Origin: Pseudomonadota bacterium
GTDB lineage: Bacteria > Myxococcota > UBA9042 > PHBI01
Length of the DNA: 18,474 bases
Assembly: GCA_005788935.1 (NCBI GenBank)
Contig: SYAK01000109.1
Span: 1-18,474, forward strand
Direction of reading: 5' to 3'
This document shows, in pieces, positions 7,307 to 14,788 of this stretch. Each line of letters begins with the position of its first letter. Position 1 is the first letter of the stretch. The translations under genes were made by a program, and so were the position numbers. Under the pieces are notes generated by a model. The model was not told the origin of the DNA. It did not search any database and was given only the letters and a program-made list of their open reading frames with translations.

Positions 7307-9403
7307 TCAGGGGGCACGGTCGACGAGGTTCAGGCCGGCCGCGTAGCCGTAGGAGACGTCGTCATCGTAACCGTAGGCGATGACCCCGACGGGTCGTGTC
7401 GCCGAGACGCGGTGGACGCCGTCTGCGACGGACAGACGCGCGACTTTCCAGGACCCGGCGAGCGGCACGAAGCTCGCCGCGGGGACGGGCGCGCCGTCGA
7501 GCGTCACGGCCGTGTCGGCAGGGGCGACGATGTTGATGAAGTCAAAGGCGTATTTGTCCGGCGACAGGAAGACGTGGCTGTCGCGGTACTGGGATGAGGG
7601 CGGCACGAGGATGAGGCTCGGGTCGCCGAGCAGTTGGCAGCTGCATGGCTTGCCGGGCGGGCATGCGCACACATGGCCGTCAGGACAGGTGTCCGTCGCG
7701 CCCGCGACCGGGCAGGCGTCGGGGGCGCAGATGACGGCCTCGACGCCGTCGGGGCGGTTCGCGAGGCGGCAGGTGTAGCCTTCGGCGCAGTCGTTGTCGG
7801 ACCAGCAGTTGCCGTAGGGCGGGATGTCGACGATCTCGAACGAGCTCGCGAGGATCTGCCCGACCATGACCGGCTTGTCGGCAGCGATGACGAAGTCCGC
7901 TGTCGAGGGGAAGTCGAGGAACTGCCCGCGCCCGAGCGTCACGGGGGCGCGCACCGCGGGGTCGAACGTGACGCGCGTGTTCGCCTCGGACGCGACGATG
8001 CGCCAGTAGTCCGGCGCGAGACCGCGAGGCTGGGTGCGAGCCGCAATGTAATGCGTGCCCCACGTTGTGACAGGGTAAAGCTGATGTTCAAGATGGTCGA
8101 CACAGCATTTTGATGCGGACGGGGCGCCTTCGTGGGACCCGAAGACGCCCACGGGCTTGTCCGAGGTGACGAGGGTCCCGGTCAGATCGCCGTCGACGAA
8201 GTCCGACTTCACGTTCAGGACCTGGAACGGCTGAAGCGTCACGGTGTGCGGGCGCCCCGGGGTCAGCGATGGCAGCCCCGGGCCCGCCTGGGTGCGGACG
8301 GTCGGGGTGATCGTGACCTGCGTCGCGCTCGCTGCGGCCACGACGTCGAAGGCTCCGCGAAACGGCGACGTGGGCCCCTGGGACTGCTTGCGCGACATCA
8401 CGATGAACTCGGTCGCGAAGGTGTCCACGGGCAGCAGCAGGGACGCGTCGTTCGAGTAGACCCCGACGTTCTCGAGCGGGTTGAACTGGTAAGCGACGAC
8501 TGGCGCGGTCGCGGTGACGCGGTAGGCCGCCCAGTGCAGGCCCGCGGTCGACATGTTGCGGGACGGCAGGGCGAGGACCTCGAGCGACGCGGGCGCGACC
8601 TGACGCTGCGCGACCTGCGTCGGTTGTGCGCCGTCCCCGTCCTGCTGCCAGACCGTCACGGTCGCCGGGATGCCGCCGAGGTTCGAGACGATGACCGCGA
8701 ACTGGGCGTCCACGGCCGGCCCGTTGTTGTCGAGGTCGACGGCCCAGTACTCGCAGCCGGCGTTCGTGCGGGCCTTCGGATCGCGCGAGCAGGCTGGCAC
8801 GCAGCTGCCGAGGTTGCAGGTGAGCCCCAGGTCCGCGCAGTCGCTCGCCAGCGCCCAGGCGCCGCCTTCGCCACAGACCTCGCTGACGTGGCCGTTGCAG
8901 CGGCGAGACCCCGGGCTGCAGCCGACGCAGGCGCCGTCGCTGCAGACGCGGCCCTCGGCGCACGTCTCGACGGACTCCGTGCTGGTTCCGTCGGCGAGGC
9001 AGCGCACGACCGTGTCGCCGTCGCAGCCGAGTGCGTCGGGCGCGCAGTCGACGCACGCGCCGTCGACACAGCCGCCTGCGCAGGTGTTGGTGGTCCAGTC
9101 GAGCCCGTCTGGACCACAGGTCTCGAGCAGCCGTCCGTCGCAGCGGGTGGCACCGGGCGTGCAGGGGGCTGGGGGCACGCCCGCGTCCGAGGCGTCGGGG
9201 GATGCGTCGGCCGCCGCGGGAGGCTCGGCGTCGCCCGGGTCGGTGGCTTCGGGGGCTGGGCTGGGCGCGTCGGACGTGGGCGGCAGCGCGAGGTCATCCA
9301 CGTCGACGGACGTCCCCGAGCCGTCTCCGGTGCAGGCGACGAACAGGCAGGCCGTCACGGCGGCGACGAGTGGGGGGGTTCGCGCAGAGACGCAGGGTCG
9401 CAA
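7307..9403 (-). CDS. IgGFc-binding-domain lipoprotein, paralog 1 of array
   Basis: 698 residues, stop TGA. The start is TTG at 9403, chosen because AAAGGAGG sits 5 nt upstream and no ATG precedes the signal peptide. The signal (1-24) contains two possible lipoboxes, VTAC (Cys19) and FVAC (Cys24); the second leaves a typical CTGDGSG mature end. A Pro/Ala/Asp/Ser stalk (25-80) is followed by three Cys modules (about 81-118, 120-160, 162-204) and the IgGFc-binding-type domain (217-698, CEYWAVDLDN to GYDDDVSYGYAAGLNLVD) with its Cys-rich insert. It differs from siblings in replacing the common TRRDNA segment with WQQDGDG. This is the first gene of the four-gene tandem array, and the 131 bp before it probably carry the operon promoter. 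Function inferred only as surface-exposed binding protein. Confidence 0.9.
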   Translation of the reverse strand: MRPCVSARTPPLVAAVTACLFVACTGDGSGTSVDVDDLALPPTSDAPSPAPEATDPGDAEPPAAADASPDASDAGVPPAPCTPGATRCDGRLLETCGPDGLDWTTNTCAGGCVDGACVDCAPDALGCDGDTVVRCLADGTSTESVETCAEGRVCSDGACVGCSPGSRRCNGHVSEVCGEGGAWALASDCADLGLTCNLGSCVPACSRDPKARTNAGCEYWAVDLDNNGPAVDAQFAVIVSNLGGIPATVTVWQQDGDGAQPTQVAQRQVAPASLEVLALPSRNMSTAGLHWAAYRVTATAPVVAYQFNPLENVGVYSNDASLLLPVDTFATEFIVMSRKQSQGPTSPFRGAFDVVAAASATQVTITPTVRTQAGPGLPSLTPGRPHTVTLQPFQVLNVKSDFVDGDLTGTLVTSDKPVGVFGSHEGAPSASKCCVDHLEHQLYPVTTWGTHYIAARTQPRGLAPDYWRIVASEANTRVTFDPAVRAPVTLGRGQFLDFPSTADFVIAADKPVMVGQILASSFEIVDIPPYGNCWSDNDCAEGYTCRLANRPDGVEAVICAPDACPVAGATDTCPDGHVCACPPGKPCSCQLLGDPSLILVPPSSQYRDSHVFLSPDKYAFDFINIVAPADTAVTLDGAPVPAASFVPLAGSWKVARLSVADGVHRVSATRPVGVIAYGYDDDVSYGYAAGLNLVDRAP
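7317..7363. repeat. 47-bp direct repeat at 3' end of paralog 1
   Basis: Partner copy of 1361-1407, in the same orientation. Confidence 0.85.
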
Positions 9404-9427
9404 GGCTGCCTCCTTTCGGGGCCGCAG

Positions 9428-9457
9428 TACTTAGCCACAGAATGCCGGGCTCGGCAA
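9428..9457 (-). promoter_or_regulatory. Possible promoter of the lipoprotein array
   Basis: The 131 bp between the ArgC-like gene and the first paralog are AT-richer than the genes. On the minus strand TTGCCG (9452-9457) lies 18 bp before TAAGTA (9428-9433), about 25 nt before the TTG start. The -35 matches the sigma-70 consensus at four of six bases, but the -10 is poor. This is the only place upstream of the array where a promoter fits, which is the main reason to list it. Confidence 0.25.
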
Positions 9458-9534
9458 GCTCACCTCAAGCGTCAGAGGGCAATTCGCGCGGGAAACACCC
9501 CTTTTCCGTCGTCATGTTCCGAAATATGGGAAGC

Positions 9535-10629
9535 TCAGGGCGCGCCGCCCGTGCCGAGGGCGAGGCCGGTCGTCTCGTCGAAGCCGAACATCAGGTTGGC
9601 GTTCTGGACGGCCTGGCCCGCGGTCCCCTTGACGAGGTTGTCGAGTGCGCTGACCACGACGACGCGCGTCCCGGCGGGATCCGCGGTGACGCCGATGATG
9701 GCGCGGTTCGTGCCGACAGCCGCCTTCATCGACACATCTTCGGCGCGCTCGAGGAGGCGGATGAACGGACGCCTGGCATAGGCTTCCTCGAGCGCCGCGC
9801 GCACCTTCAGCAGCGCCTCGCGTCCGTCGGATGCGCCAGCGATGGACAGGTAGCTCGTCGCGAGGACGCCACGCACGACCGGGATGAGGTGGGTCGTCAT
9901 CGTCAGCGCGAACGGGGCGCGTGCGGCGCCGCTGCGCTCGCGCTCGAGGCTCAGGTGCTGCTGGATCTCGGGCGCGTAGGGGTGGCGCTCGATGCGCGTC
10001 GCGCGACAATCGGTGGCGACCTCTGAGAATAGCAGGGATATGCGTGCCTTGCGGTCCGAAGTCGAGCTGCCGCCCTTGGCGTCGACAATGACCGAGCCCG
10101 GCTCGATGAGGCCAGCCCGCGCGATAGGCGCCAGCGCCAGCATGACCGCGGTCCCGAAGGCGCCCGGGTTCGCGACGACGCGTGCGCTCGCGAGCTCGCC
10201 TGGATCGGCGAGCTCGGCCACCCCGAAGCGGGCCTCTGCCGCGAGCGTCGGCTGCGGGAAGCCGTAGGTCTCGGCGTGGGCGTCGGCGTCACGCAGGGCG
10301 TGGGCGCCCGAGAGGTCCACGACCCGCACGCCCGCCGCGACGAGCGGGGCTGCAAGGCGGGCGCAGCTCTCGGGCTCGGTCGCGAGGAACATCAGCTCGA
10401 CCCCGTAGTCACGCGCCGCGGAGAGGGTGTCGCCGTAGCCGACGGCAGGCGCGTCGCCGTCACGCACGAGGTCGCGATCGAGATCGCGCAGGCGGTGACC
10501 AGCCATGGCGTCCGACGACACCATCGCGACACGGAATCGCGGGTGGCGCGCGACGAGGCGGGCCGTCTCGGCGCCCTTGTAGCCGCGGACGCCGGCGATG
10601 CCGACGCGGATGGTCCTTTCTTCGCTCAT
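9535..10629 (-). CDS. argC: ArgC-family protein lacking the catalytic Cys
   Basis: 364 residues, ATG at 10629 with GAGG 5 nt upstream, stop TGA. ArgC (N-acetyl-gamma-glutamyl-phosphate reductase) makes N-acetylglutamate semialdehyde in arginine synthesis, using NADPH and a Cys nucleophile. The family is recognised by the Rossmann motif GIAGVRGYKGAE (10-21), VDLSGAHALRD (104-114), TTHLIPVVRG (245-254) and DNLVKGTAGQAVQNANLMFG (330-349). However, the usual NPGCYPT or SPGCYPT reads NPGAFGT (154-160), with Ala157 (codon GCC, 10159-10161) in place of Cys. The usual HxHxxEI reads HPYAPEI (216-222), with Tyr218 for the second His. The protein is otherwise full length and undamaged. As read, it should not do the normal thioacyl chemistry; it may be a regulatory or repurposed homolog. 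No other arginine gene is nearby. Confidence 0.88.
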   Translation of the reverse strand: MSEERTIRVGIAGVRGYKGAETARLVARHPRFRVAMVSSDAMAGHRLRDLDRDLVRDGDAPAVGYGDTLSAARDYGVELMFLATEPESCARLAAPLVAAGVRVVDLSGAHALRDADAHAETYGFPQPTLAAEARFGVAELADPGELASARVVANPGAFGTAVMLALAPIARAGLIEPGSVIVDAKGGSSTSDRKARISLLFSEVATDCRATRIERHPYAPEIQQHLSLERERSGAARAPFALTMTTHLIPVVRGVLATSYLSIAGASDGREALLKVRAALEEAYARRPFIRLLERAEDVSMKAAVGTNRAIIGVTADPAGTRVVVVSALDNLVKGTAGQAVQNANLMFGFDETTGLALGTGGAP

Positions 10630-10648
10630 GGAGGCCTCGCAGGCTGGG

Positions 10649-10665
10649 TCCCGCGCCCCGCGGGA
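10649..10665. repeat. Perfect inverted repeat in the argC-like leader
   Basis: TCCCGCG-CCC-CGCGGGA: 7-bp perfect arms with a 3-nt loop, 20 bp upstream of the ArgC-like ATG and within the 142-bp divergent region shared with the glycosyltransferase gene. It could be an operator or an RNA hairpin in the leader. The region is very GC-rich, so chance is possible. Confidence 0.35.
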
Positions 10666-10771
10666 AGGGCACGGACGCTAGCACGTTGCGCTGGCCGTGG
10701 CCATCGGGCAACCATGTGGCTTCGCATCGGTGCGGGGCGTGGGCGTCCGGCAGGCCGACGGGGAGGGTGCC

Positions 10772-11944
10772 GTGAAGATTGTCGATGTGTCCGAATTCTA
10801 TGCGGAAGAGGGTGGCGGCGTGCGCACCTACGTCCTCCAGAAGCTCGCCGCCGCGAAGACCCTCGGCCACGAGGTCGTCATCATCGCGCCGGGTCCCGAG
10901 GACCGCGAGGAGGTCCGCGATGGCGGGCGCATCCTCTGGGTCAAGGGGCCACCGATGCCGTTCGATCCGCGTTACTTCATCCTGTGGAACGAGCGGAAGG
11001 TCCACGCGCTGCTCGACGCCGAGCGGCCCGACGTCGTCGAGGGCTCGTCGCCGTGGTCGGGGGGCTGGTTTGCGGCGCGCTGGGCTGGCCCTGTGGCGCA
11101 GGCGGCGCGGCGCACCTTCATCTTTCACCAGGACCCCGTGGCGGTCTACCCGCAGACGCTGCTCGGCGGGGCGCTCGGGGCGTCCCGCGTCGACCGCCTC
11201 TTCAGCCCCTACTGGGCCTATCTGCGCCGCCTGTCCGGCCACTTCGACGCGACGGTCGTGGCGGGCGACTGGCTTGCGGACCGCCTGCGCGGCTTTGGCG
11301 TGCACAACCCGATCGCGATCCCGTTCGGCATCGACAAGTCGCGCTTCTCGCCGCGCCAGCGTGACGCCGCCCTGCGCAGCGCCTGGCTGACGCAGTGTGG
11401 CGTCCCCGAAGCGCAGCATGACGAGGCGGTTCTTTGGGTCGGCATCTCGCGCTTCCACCCCGAGAAGCGCATCGGCACGATGCTCGAGGCCTTTGCCCGG
11501 GTCAGCGCGCATCGCCCGATGGGCTTCGTGCTGTTTGGCGACGGCCCCCTCCGTGGCTGGGTCGAGCGCAGCGCGCGCAAGGTCCGCGGGGTGCACCTCG
11601 CGGGCTTCGTGAAGGATCGCGAGCGGGTCGCGCGGACGCTCGCGTCGGCCGACGGCTTCCTGCATGGTTCGGCGGCAGAGACCTACGGCCTGGTGGTCGC
11701 CGAGGCCGTGTGTGCCGGCCTGCCGCTCGTCGTCCCTGACGTCGGGGGCGCGGCCGACCTCGCGCGCCCGGGCTATGCAGAGACCTACCGGGCGGGAGAG
11801 GCTGAGTCCTGTGCCGCCGCGATGACGGCGCTCCTGAGGCGCCCGCGGGCGGCGATGGGGGCGGCCCTCGCCGAGGGGGCCGCGCGCATCGGCACCCAGG
11901 AGGACCACTTCCGCGGTCTCTTCGAGCGCTACGCAAGCCTTTGA
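10772..11944 (+). CDS. GT4-family glycosyltransferase
   Basis: 390 residues, stop TGA. A GTG start at 10772 with GGAG 6 nt upstream gives a protein starting directly with the first strand of a Rossmann fold (VKIVDVSEFY); an ATG at 10697 would add 25 residues that do not fit the fold. The N-terminal half has EEGGGVRTYVLQ (12-23), the glycine-rich acceptor-side loop of GT-B enzymes. The C-terminal half has the donor-binding features of GT4: SRFHPEKRIG (226-235, Arg/Lys for phosphate contacts), FGDGPL (255-260) and the EX7E motif ETYGLVVAE (Glu303, Glu311). It should be a cytosolic or membrane-associated retaining sugar transferase acting on a glycan, lipid or small acceptor; donor and acceptor cannot be predicted. 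No membrane segment is visible. Divergent from the ArgC-like gene; it ends 4 bp from the convergent gene at 11949. Confidence 0.9.
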   Translation: MKIVDVSEFYAEEGGGVRTYVLQKLAAAKTLGHEVVIIAPGPEDREEVRDGGRILWVKGPPMPFDPRYFILWNERKVHALLDAERPDVVEGSSPWSGGWFAARWAGPVAQAARRTFIFHQDPVAVYPQTLLGGALGASRVDRLFSPYWAYLRRLSGHFDATVVAGDWLADRLRGFGVHNPIAIPFGIDKSRFSPRQRDAALRSAWLTQCGVPEAQHDEAVLWVGISRFHPEKRIGTMLEAFARVSAHRPMGFVLFGDGPLRGWVERSARKVRGVHLAGFVKDRERVARTLASADGFLHGSAAETYGLVVAEAVCAGLPLVVPDVGGAADLARPGYAETYRAGEAESCAAAMTALLRRPRAAMGAALAEGAARIGTQEDHFRGLFERYASL

Positions 11945-11948
11945 GCCA

Positions 11949-12881
11949 TCACTGAAGTAGCGACTTGAGCGCGTCCGTCAGCTTCGTCGCGAGCGCTCCG
12001 GTGATGGCCGCGCGGAACTTCAGGACAGGGCCGGACGCGGTCGCCGTGAGCCCGCCGATGACCGCGTCGAGGCCGAGGTCCTTGACGTCTTGCTCGGCCG
12101 CGATGTTCCTGAGGTCGCGCATGATCTCGGCCCGCATGGCCTCGGCGCCTGCCGCATCGGGGAAGGTCGCGGCGACGTCGAGCTCGAGGCCGCGGGCGAG
12201 GTCGAGCGAGAAGGCCATGGCGCGCAGGGCCTTCAGGCGCGGGTCCGAGCGGCCGAGGACACCGCCGAGGTCCGCCGAGCCGACCGCGGCCCCCCAGGCG
12301 TGCTTGCGGGCGGCGGCGGCTGGCAGGGCGGAGGCGAGCGCTGGCTTGAGCGCGGGGCGTCCGGCCTTCAGTGCCGACAGCGCGCTGCCGACGAGGGCCT
12401 TGTCGCCGACGAGCGCGTGTCCCTCGACGAGCGCGAGCCAGCTGTCGGCCCCGATGACGTGGACGGTGTAGCCCTCGTGCGTGGCGGTCCTCGGCGTCGT
12501 CTTGCTGCGTTTTGCGTAGTAGAGCGCGAGCTTCGTGACGTCGGGGGTCGTCCCCCGGAAGCCGAGGACGATGAGGGACTCGTCCGACTTGCGGGCGGCC
12601 TTGTCGGTTCCCGCGAAGGTGACGCTCGCGAGGCCGGTGAAGACGTCGAGGCCGACGTCGCGCTTGAGGTCCTGCACCGCGCGCGTGGCGCCCGCGAGGT
12701 CGAGGAGCTCGCGACGGGTGACCTTGACGAGGGTCTGAGCGAGCGCGCCCGCGACATCGACATGGACGACCGCGGAGGCCTCCTTCGGCACGAAGCGCAG
12801 GGGGTCGGCCGCGCGGGCGTGGGCGACGGTCAGGACGAGGGCGGCGAGCGACAGGAGTGCCGTGGGACGGAGGTGCGGCAT
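11949..12881 (-). CDS. Secreted protein of unknown function
   Basis: 310 residues, ATG at 12881, stop TGA. AGAGGT lies 8 nt upstream. An ATG at 12986 in the same frame would add 35 Arg/Pro-rich residues ahead of the signal peptide and is rejected. Residues 1-24 form a type I signal peptide with cleavage after AHARA. The mature protein begins ADPLRFVPKEASAVVHVDV and is rich in Ala, Leu, Lys and Asp, with no Cys and no membrane segment. The opening pattern (a Pro followed by AxxVVHVDV) is seen in several uncharacterised secreted families, but I do not recognise a named domain. Its 3' end faces the glycosyltransferase with only 4 bp between stops, so the two transcripts overlap. Same strand as the upstream methyltransferase gene, 157 bp apart. 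Confidence 0.82.
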   Translation of the reverse strand: MPHLRPTALLSLAALVLTVAHARAADPLRFVPKEASAVVHVDVAGALAQTLVKVTRRELLDLAGATRAVQDLKRDVGLDVFTGLASVTFAGTDKAARKSDESLIVLGFRGTTPDVTKLALYYAKRSKTTPRTATHEGYTVHVIGADSWLALVEGHALVGDKALVGSALSALKAGRPALKPALASALPAAAARKHAWGAAVGSADLGGVLGRSDPRLKALRAMAFSLDLARGLELDVAATFPDAAGAEAMRAEIMRDLRNIAAEQDVKDLGLDAVIGGLTATASGPVLKFRAAITGALATKLTDALKSLLQ

Positions 12882-12990
12882 GGGTTGTGACCTCTTGGAC
12901 CGGGGAGCGGGGACGGCGACATGGAGCATGCGGGCGCACGGGAGAGCGCCCGGTCGCGCCCGAGACGCGCGGATGAGGCCCCACATTCAA

Positions 12991-13018
12991 GGAATGCGCA
13001 TCCGACGAGTCGCATTCC
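12991..13018. terminator. 8-bp perfect inverted repeat, terminator or operator
   Basis: GGAATGCG - 12 nt - CGCATTCC, perfect over 8 bp, lies 20 bp after the methyltransferase stop (minus strand) and 110 bp before the start of the secreted-protein gene. On the minus strand it is followed by TTGAAT, not a clear T tract, so a Rho-independent terminator is only possible. A dyad of this spacing could also be a regulator site for the downstream gene. Confidence 0.4.
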
Positions 13019-13038
13019 GCGACGTCGAGCTCGCTTCC

Positions 13039-14106
13039 TCAGGCCTGGCGCCGGTAGAGCCGCAGCTCGGAGTGGAATCCGTCGATGGTCCGGGATCCGA
13101 AGGGAATAACGTTCGTGGCGATCAGGCCGTAACCGCTGAGAAAACGGTCGTAATCAGACGCGACCGTCGGGACCTCGACGCCGAATGAGACGCCTGGGCC
13201 GATGGCCTGCTTGCCCTCCCGCAGGTTGCGCAGCAAGACGTGGCGGGCCCCGAGGCGGTCGACGTGGCGCAGGTAGTTCTCGACGATGTCGGGTTCCATC
13301 TCCTGGAACGAGATGAAGTTCACGAACAGGTCGACCTGGCCCTGCAGCTTCGGCAGTTGCCACGGACAGAGCACGCTGAAGGGGCGCAGCGCCGACAGGT
13401 CGATCACGTCGAGATCGCGCGTGTCGGCGTAGGTCGAGACGTTCTCGGGTCCGACGACGGCCGAGAGATAGCTCTGCGCCACGAACTGGGTGGGCGGAAT
13501 GTCGATGTCGATGTAGCGGCACCCCGGGATGGCCGCCGACGCGAGGATCTCCCCGAGCGTTCCGAAACCGCCGCCGATCTCGAGCACTACCTGTGGCACT
13601 TCAGCTCCGAGATGCCGCTTCAGGAAGGCGAGCCCCAGGAGGTAGTTCAACGCGGACCGTGAGACTCGGCGGCCCTCGAACTCGAACTGCTCCCATGGCT
13701 GGCCATGCCCGCTCTCGGAGAAGCGGTCGAGACGGGGCAGACGTGCCGGGTCATCGGCCGCTGTCAGCACGCGGAAGTCGGCGAGGGCGTGCGCGCCGCC
13801 CCGCAGCAGGTGGACGAGCGTCATGCGCTGCTTGGCTGAAGGCGTCGTCGTCGCGTGCCAGGCCTCGAGCGCGTCGACCTCGGCGCGCGACCAGCTGTTG
13901 GAAGGTGGTCCGTAGGTCGGCGAGAAGAAGCCGTTGGCGACCTCGGTGCTCCGGAACGCCTCCGGACCGTTGGCGCGCAGCTGTTCGACGAAGTACCGTG
14001 AGGCATCGCGCCAGCAGACGCTTGGTCGATAGAGGGCGTCCTGACGCTCCATGTCCTGCCAGGCGAGCTCGAGGTCACGCAGGGGAGAGGCGGCGTCAGT
14101 CGGCAC
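13039..14106 (-). CDS. Putative sugar O-methyltransferase
   Basis: 355 residues from a GTG at 14106, preceded by GGAG about 6 nt upstream; stop TGA. A longer frame from 14205 would put the start inside a candidate promoter. The core is a class I SAM-dependent methyltransferase: LEIGGGFGTLGEIL (175-188) is motif I, and YIDIDIPP (198-205) the acidic second-strand motif. FEFEGRRVSRSALNYLLGLAF (about 141-161) precedes the core, as in the family described as putative sugar O-methyltransferase (TIGR04371-like, from memory). Such enzymes sit in surface-polysaccharide loci and are thought to methylate sugars; the substrate here is unknown. It is cytosolic with no signal or membrane segment. The glycosyltransferase 1.1 kb away supports a link to glycan synthesis, though on the other strand and with an unrelated gene between. 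Confidence 0.82.
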   Translation of the reverse strand: MPTDAASPLRDLELAWQDMERQDALYRPSVCWRDASRYFVEQLRANGPEAFRSTEVANGFFSPTYGPPSNSWSRAEVDALEAWHATTTPSAKQRMTLVHLLRGGAHALADFRVLTAADDPARLPRLDRFSESGHGQPWEQFEFEGRRVSRSALNYLLGLAFLKRHLGAEVPQVVLEIGGGFGTLGEILASAAIPGCRYIDIDIPPTQFVAQSYLSAVVGPENVSTYADTRDLDVIDLSALRPFSVLCPWQLPKLQGQVDLFVNFISFQEMEPDIVENYLRHVDRLGARHVLLRNLREGKQAIGPGVSFGVEVPTVASDYDRFLSGYGLIATNVIPFGSRTIDGFHSELRLYRRQA

Positions 14107-14176
14107 GGTTCGCTCCGGGTCTGCGTGACACGGGCGTCCGGGGGTCGGAACGGGGCGCCAGCAGACCAGCCCCGAT

Positions 14177-14205
14177 CGGCTACCGGGGCCCCAGGCCCGT
14201 GTCAA
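14177..14205 (-). promoter_or_regulatory. Possible promoter of the methyltransferase gene
   Basis: On the minus strand a perfect TTGACA (14200-14205) is followed after 17 bp by TAGCCG (14177-14182), about 70 nt before the GTG start. The -35 and spacing are ideal for sigma-70, but the -10 keeps only the first TA. It is the best promoter-like site seen in this window. Confidence 0.4.
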
Positions 14206-14219
14206 GAAAGCGTCGCGCC

Positions 14220-14231
14220 CTGCGATCGCAG
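14220..14231. repeat. 12-bp perfect palindrome
   Basis: CTGCGATCGCAG is fully self-complementary. It lies between the candidate terminator of the large surface gene and the candidate methyltransferase promoter, 15 bp upstream of its TTGACA. It contains GCGATCGC. It may be a regulator site, or simply a common octamer in this genome. Confidence 0.3.
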
Positions 14232-14234
14232 CAA

Positions 14235-14260
14235 GGCCGCCCGCCGGGTGTGGGCAGGCC
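14235..14260 (-). terminator. GC-rich hairpin after the large surface gene
   Basis: GGCC-GCCC and GGGC-A-GGCC form an 8-bp stem with one bulged base and a 9-nt loop, starting 9 nt after the final TGA of the large minus-strand gene. No T tract follows, as is common in GC-rich genomes. Its place argues for a transcription end, and so for the TGA at 14270 being the original stop of the whole gene. Confidence 0.4.
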
Positions 14261-14269
14261 GCGTCCAGG

Positions 14270-14758
14270 TCAGTAGTGGAGGGTGATCCACATCGGTGCG
14301 TTGTTGCGGTACCCGTTCGAGGCCCATGGACTCGGAGGCTGCGACGTCGTCGTCAGGAACATCCCCTGGCTCGTCCCCGAGATCACGCGTGCGGACACGG
14401 GGCCCGGGGCCTGTCCGGCGTTGTTGCGCCAGTCGATGAGGAGGTCCCCGACGCCGGTGTAGCAGTACGGCGTGTCCAGGTTGATCGTCATGAGGCCGGG
14501 GCCGCCTGGACTCAGGGTGAAGGGGGCCTTGCGGCGGCTCCGCGACTTCCCCGTCATGAAGCTCAGGTCGGAGAAGTCCGCAGCGGGCGATGCATCGAAG
14601 CGGCCGTTGACGGTGACCTCCGCGAACCAGAGCTCCTGCCCGGGCAGCGACTGGGTCCCTGGCCAGGACGCGAGGTCGATGGTGATGGCGGAGATGTACA
14701 TCGGCGTCGCGGGGGAGCCCTGACCGAGGGCGGCGCGGGGGTAGATGTGCGCGCTCAT
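14270..14758 (-). CDS. C-terminal beta domain of the large surface protein (fragment)
   Basis: From an ATG at 14758 this frame runs 162 residues to TGA. It lies in the same frame as the Ig-like stack; the nine codons between the ATG and the TAG at 14786 are also sensible (PLQGDAPYS). Features such as SAHIYPRAALG, a central AEVTVNG, LDTPYCYTGVGDLLIDWRNN and the final APMWITLHY match the layout of a C-terminal beta domain found in large secreted proteins (aligned to memory of such families, not searched). There is no signal peptide and no convincing ribosome site, so independent expression is doubtful. In this reading it is the end of the larger protein. Confidence 0.6.
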   Translation of the reverse strand: MSAHIYPRAALGQGSPATPMYISAITIDLASWPGTQSLPGQELWFAEVTVNGRFDASPAADFSDLSFMTGKSRSRRKAPFTLSPGGPGLMTINLDTPYCYTGVGDLLIDWRNNAGQAPGPVSARVISGTSQGMFLTTTSQPPSPWASNGYRNNAPMWITLHY

Positions 14759-14785
14759 CGAGTAGGGCGCGTCGCCCTGAAGCGG

Positions 14786-14788
14786 CTA
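14786..14788 (-). other. In-frame TAG at the start of the C-terminal beta domain
   Basis: The TAG lies between SPWSY and PLQGDAPYS. Both sides stay in the frame of the Ig-like stack, and the flanks look like the first strand of the following beta domain. Confidence 0.7.

Noticed and set aside
9493..9512. Possible hairpin GGAAA-N7-TTTCC after the ArgC-like gene
   Set aside because: Five mostly A:T base pairs with no T tract; too weak to call a terminator.
10460..11908. 482-residue minus-strand open frame antisense to the glycosyltransferase
   Set aside because: A high-GC shadow. The plus strand has clear GT4 motifs and a ribosome site, and this frame also overlaps the ArgC-like start.
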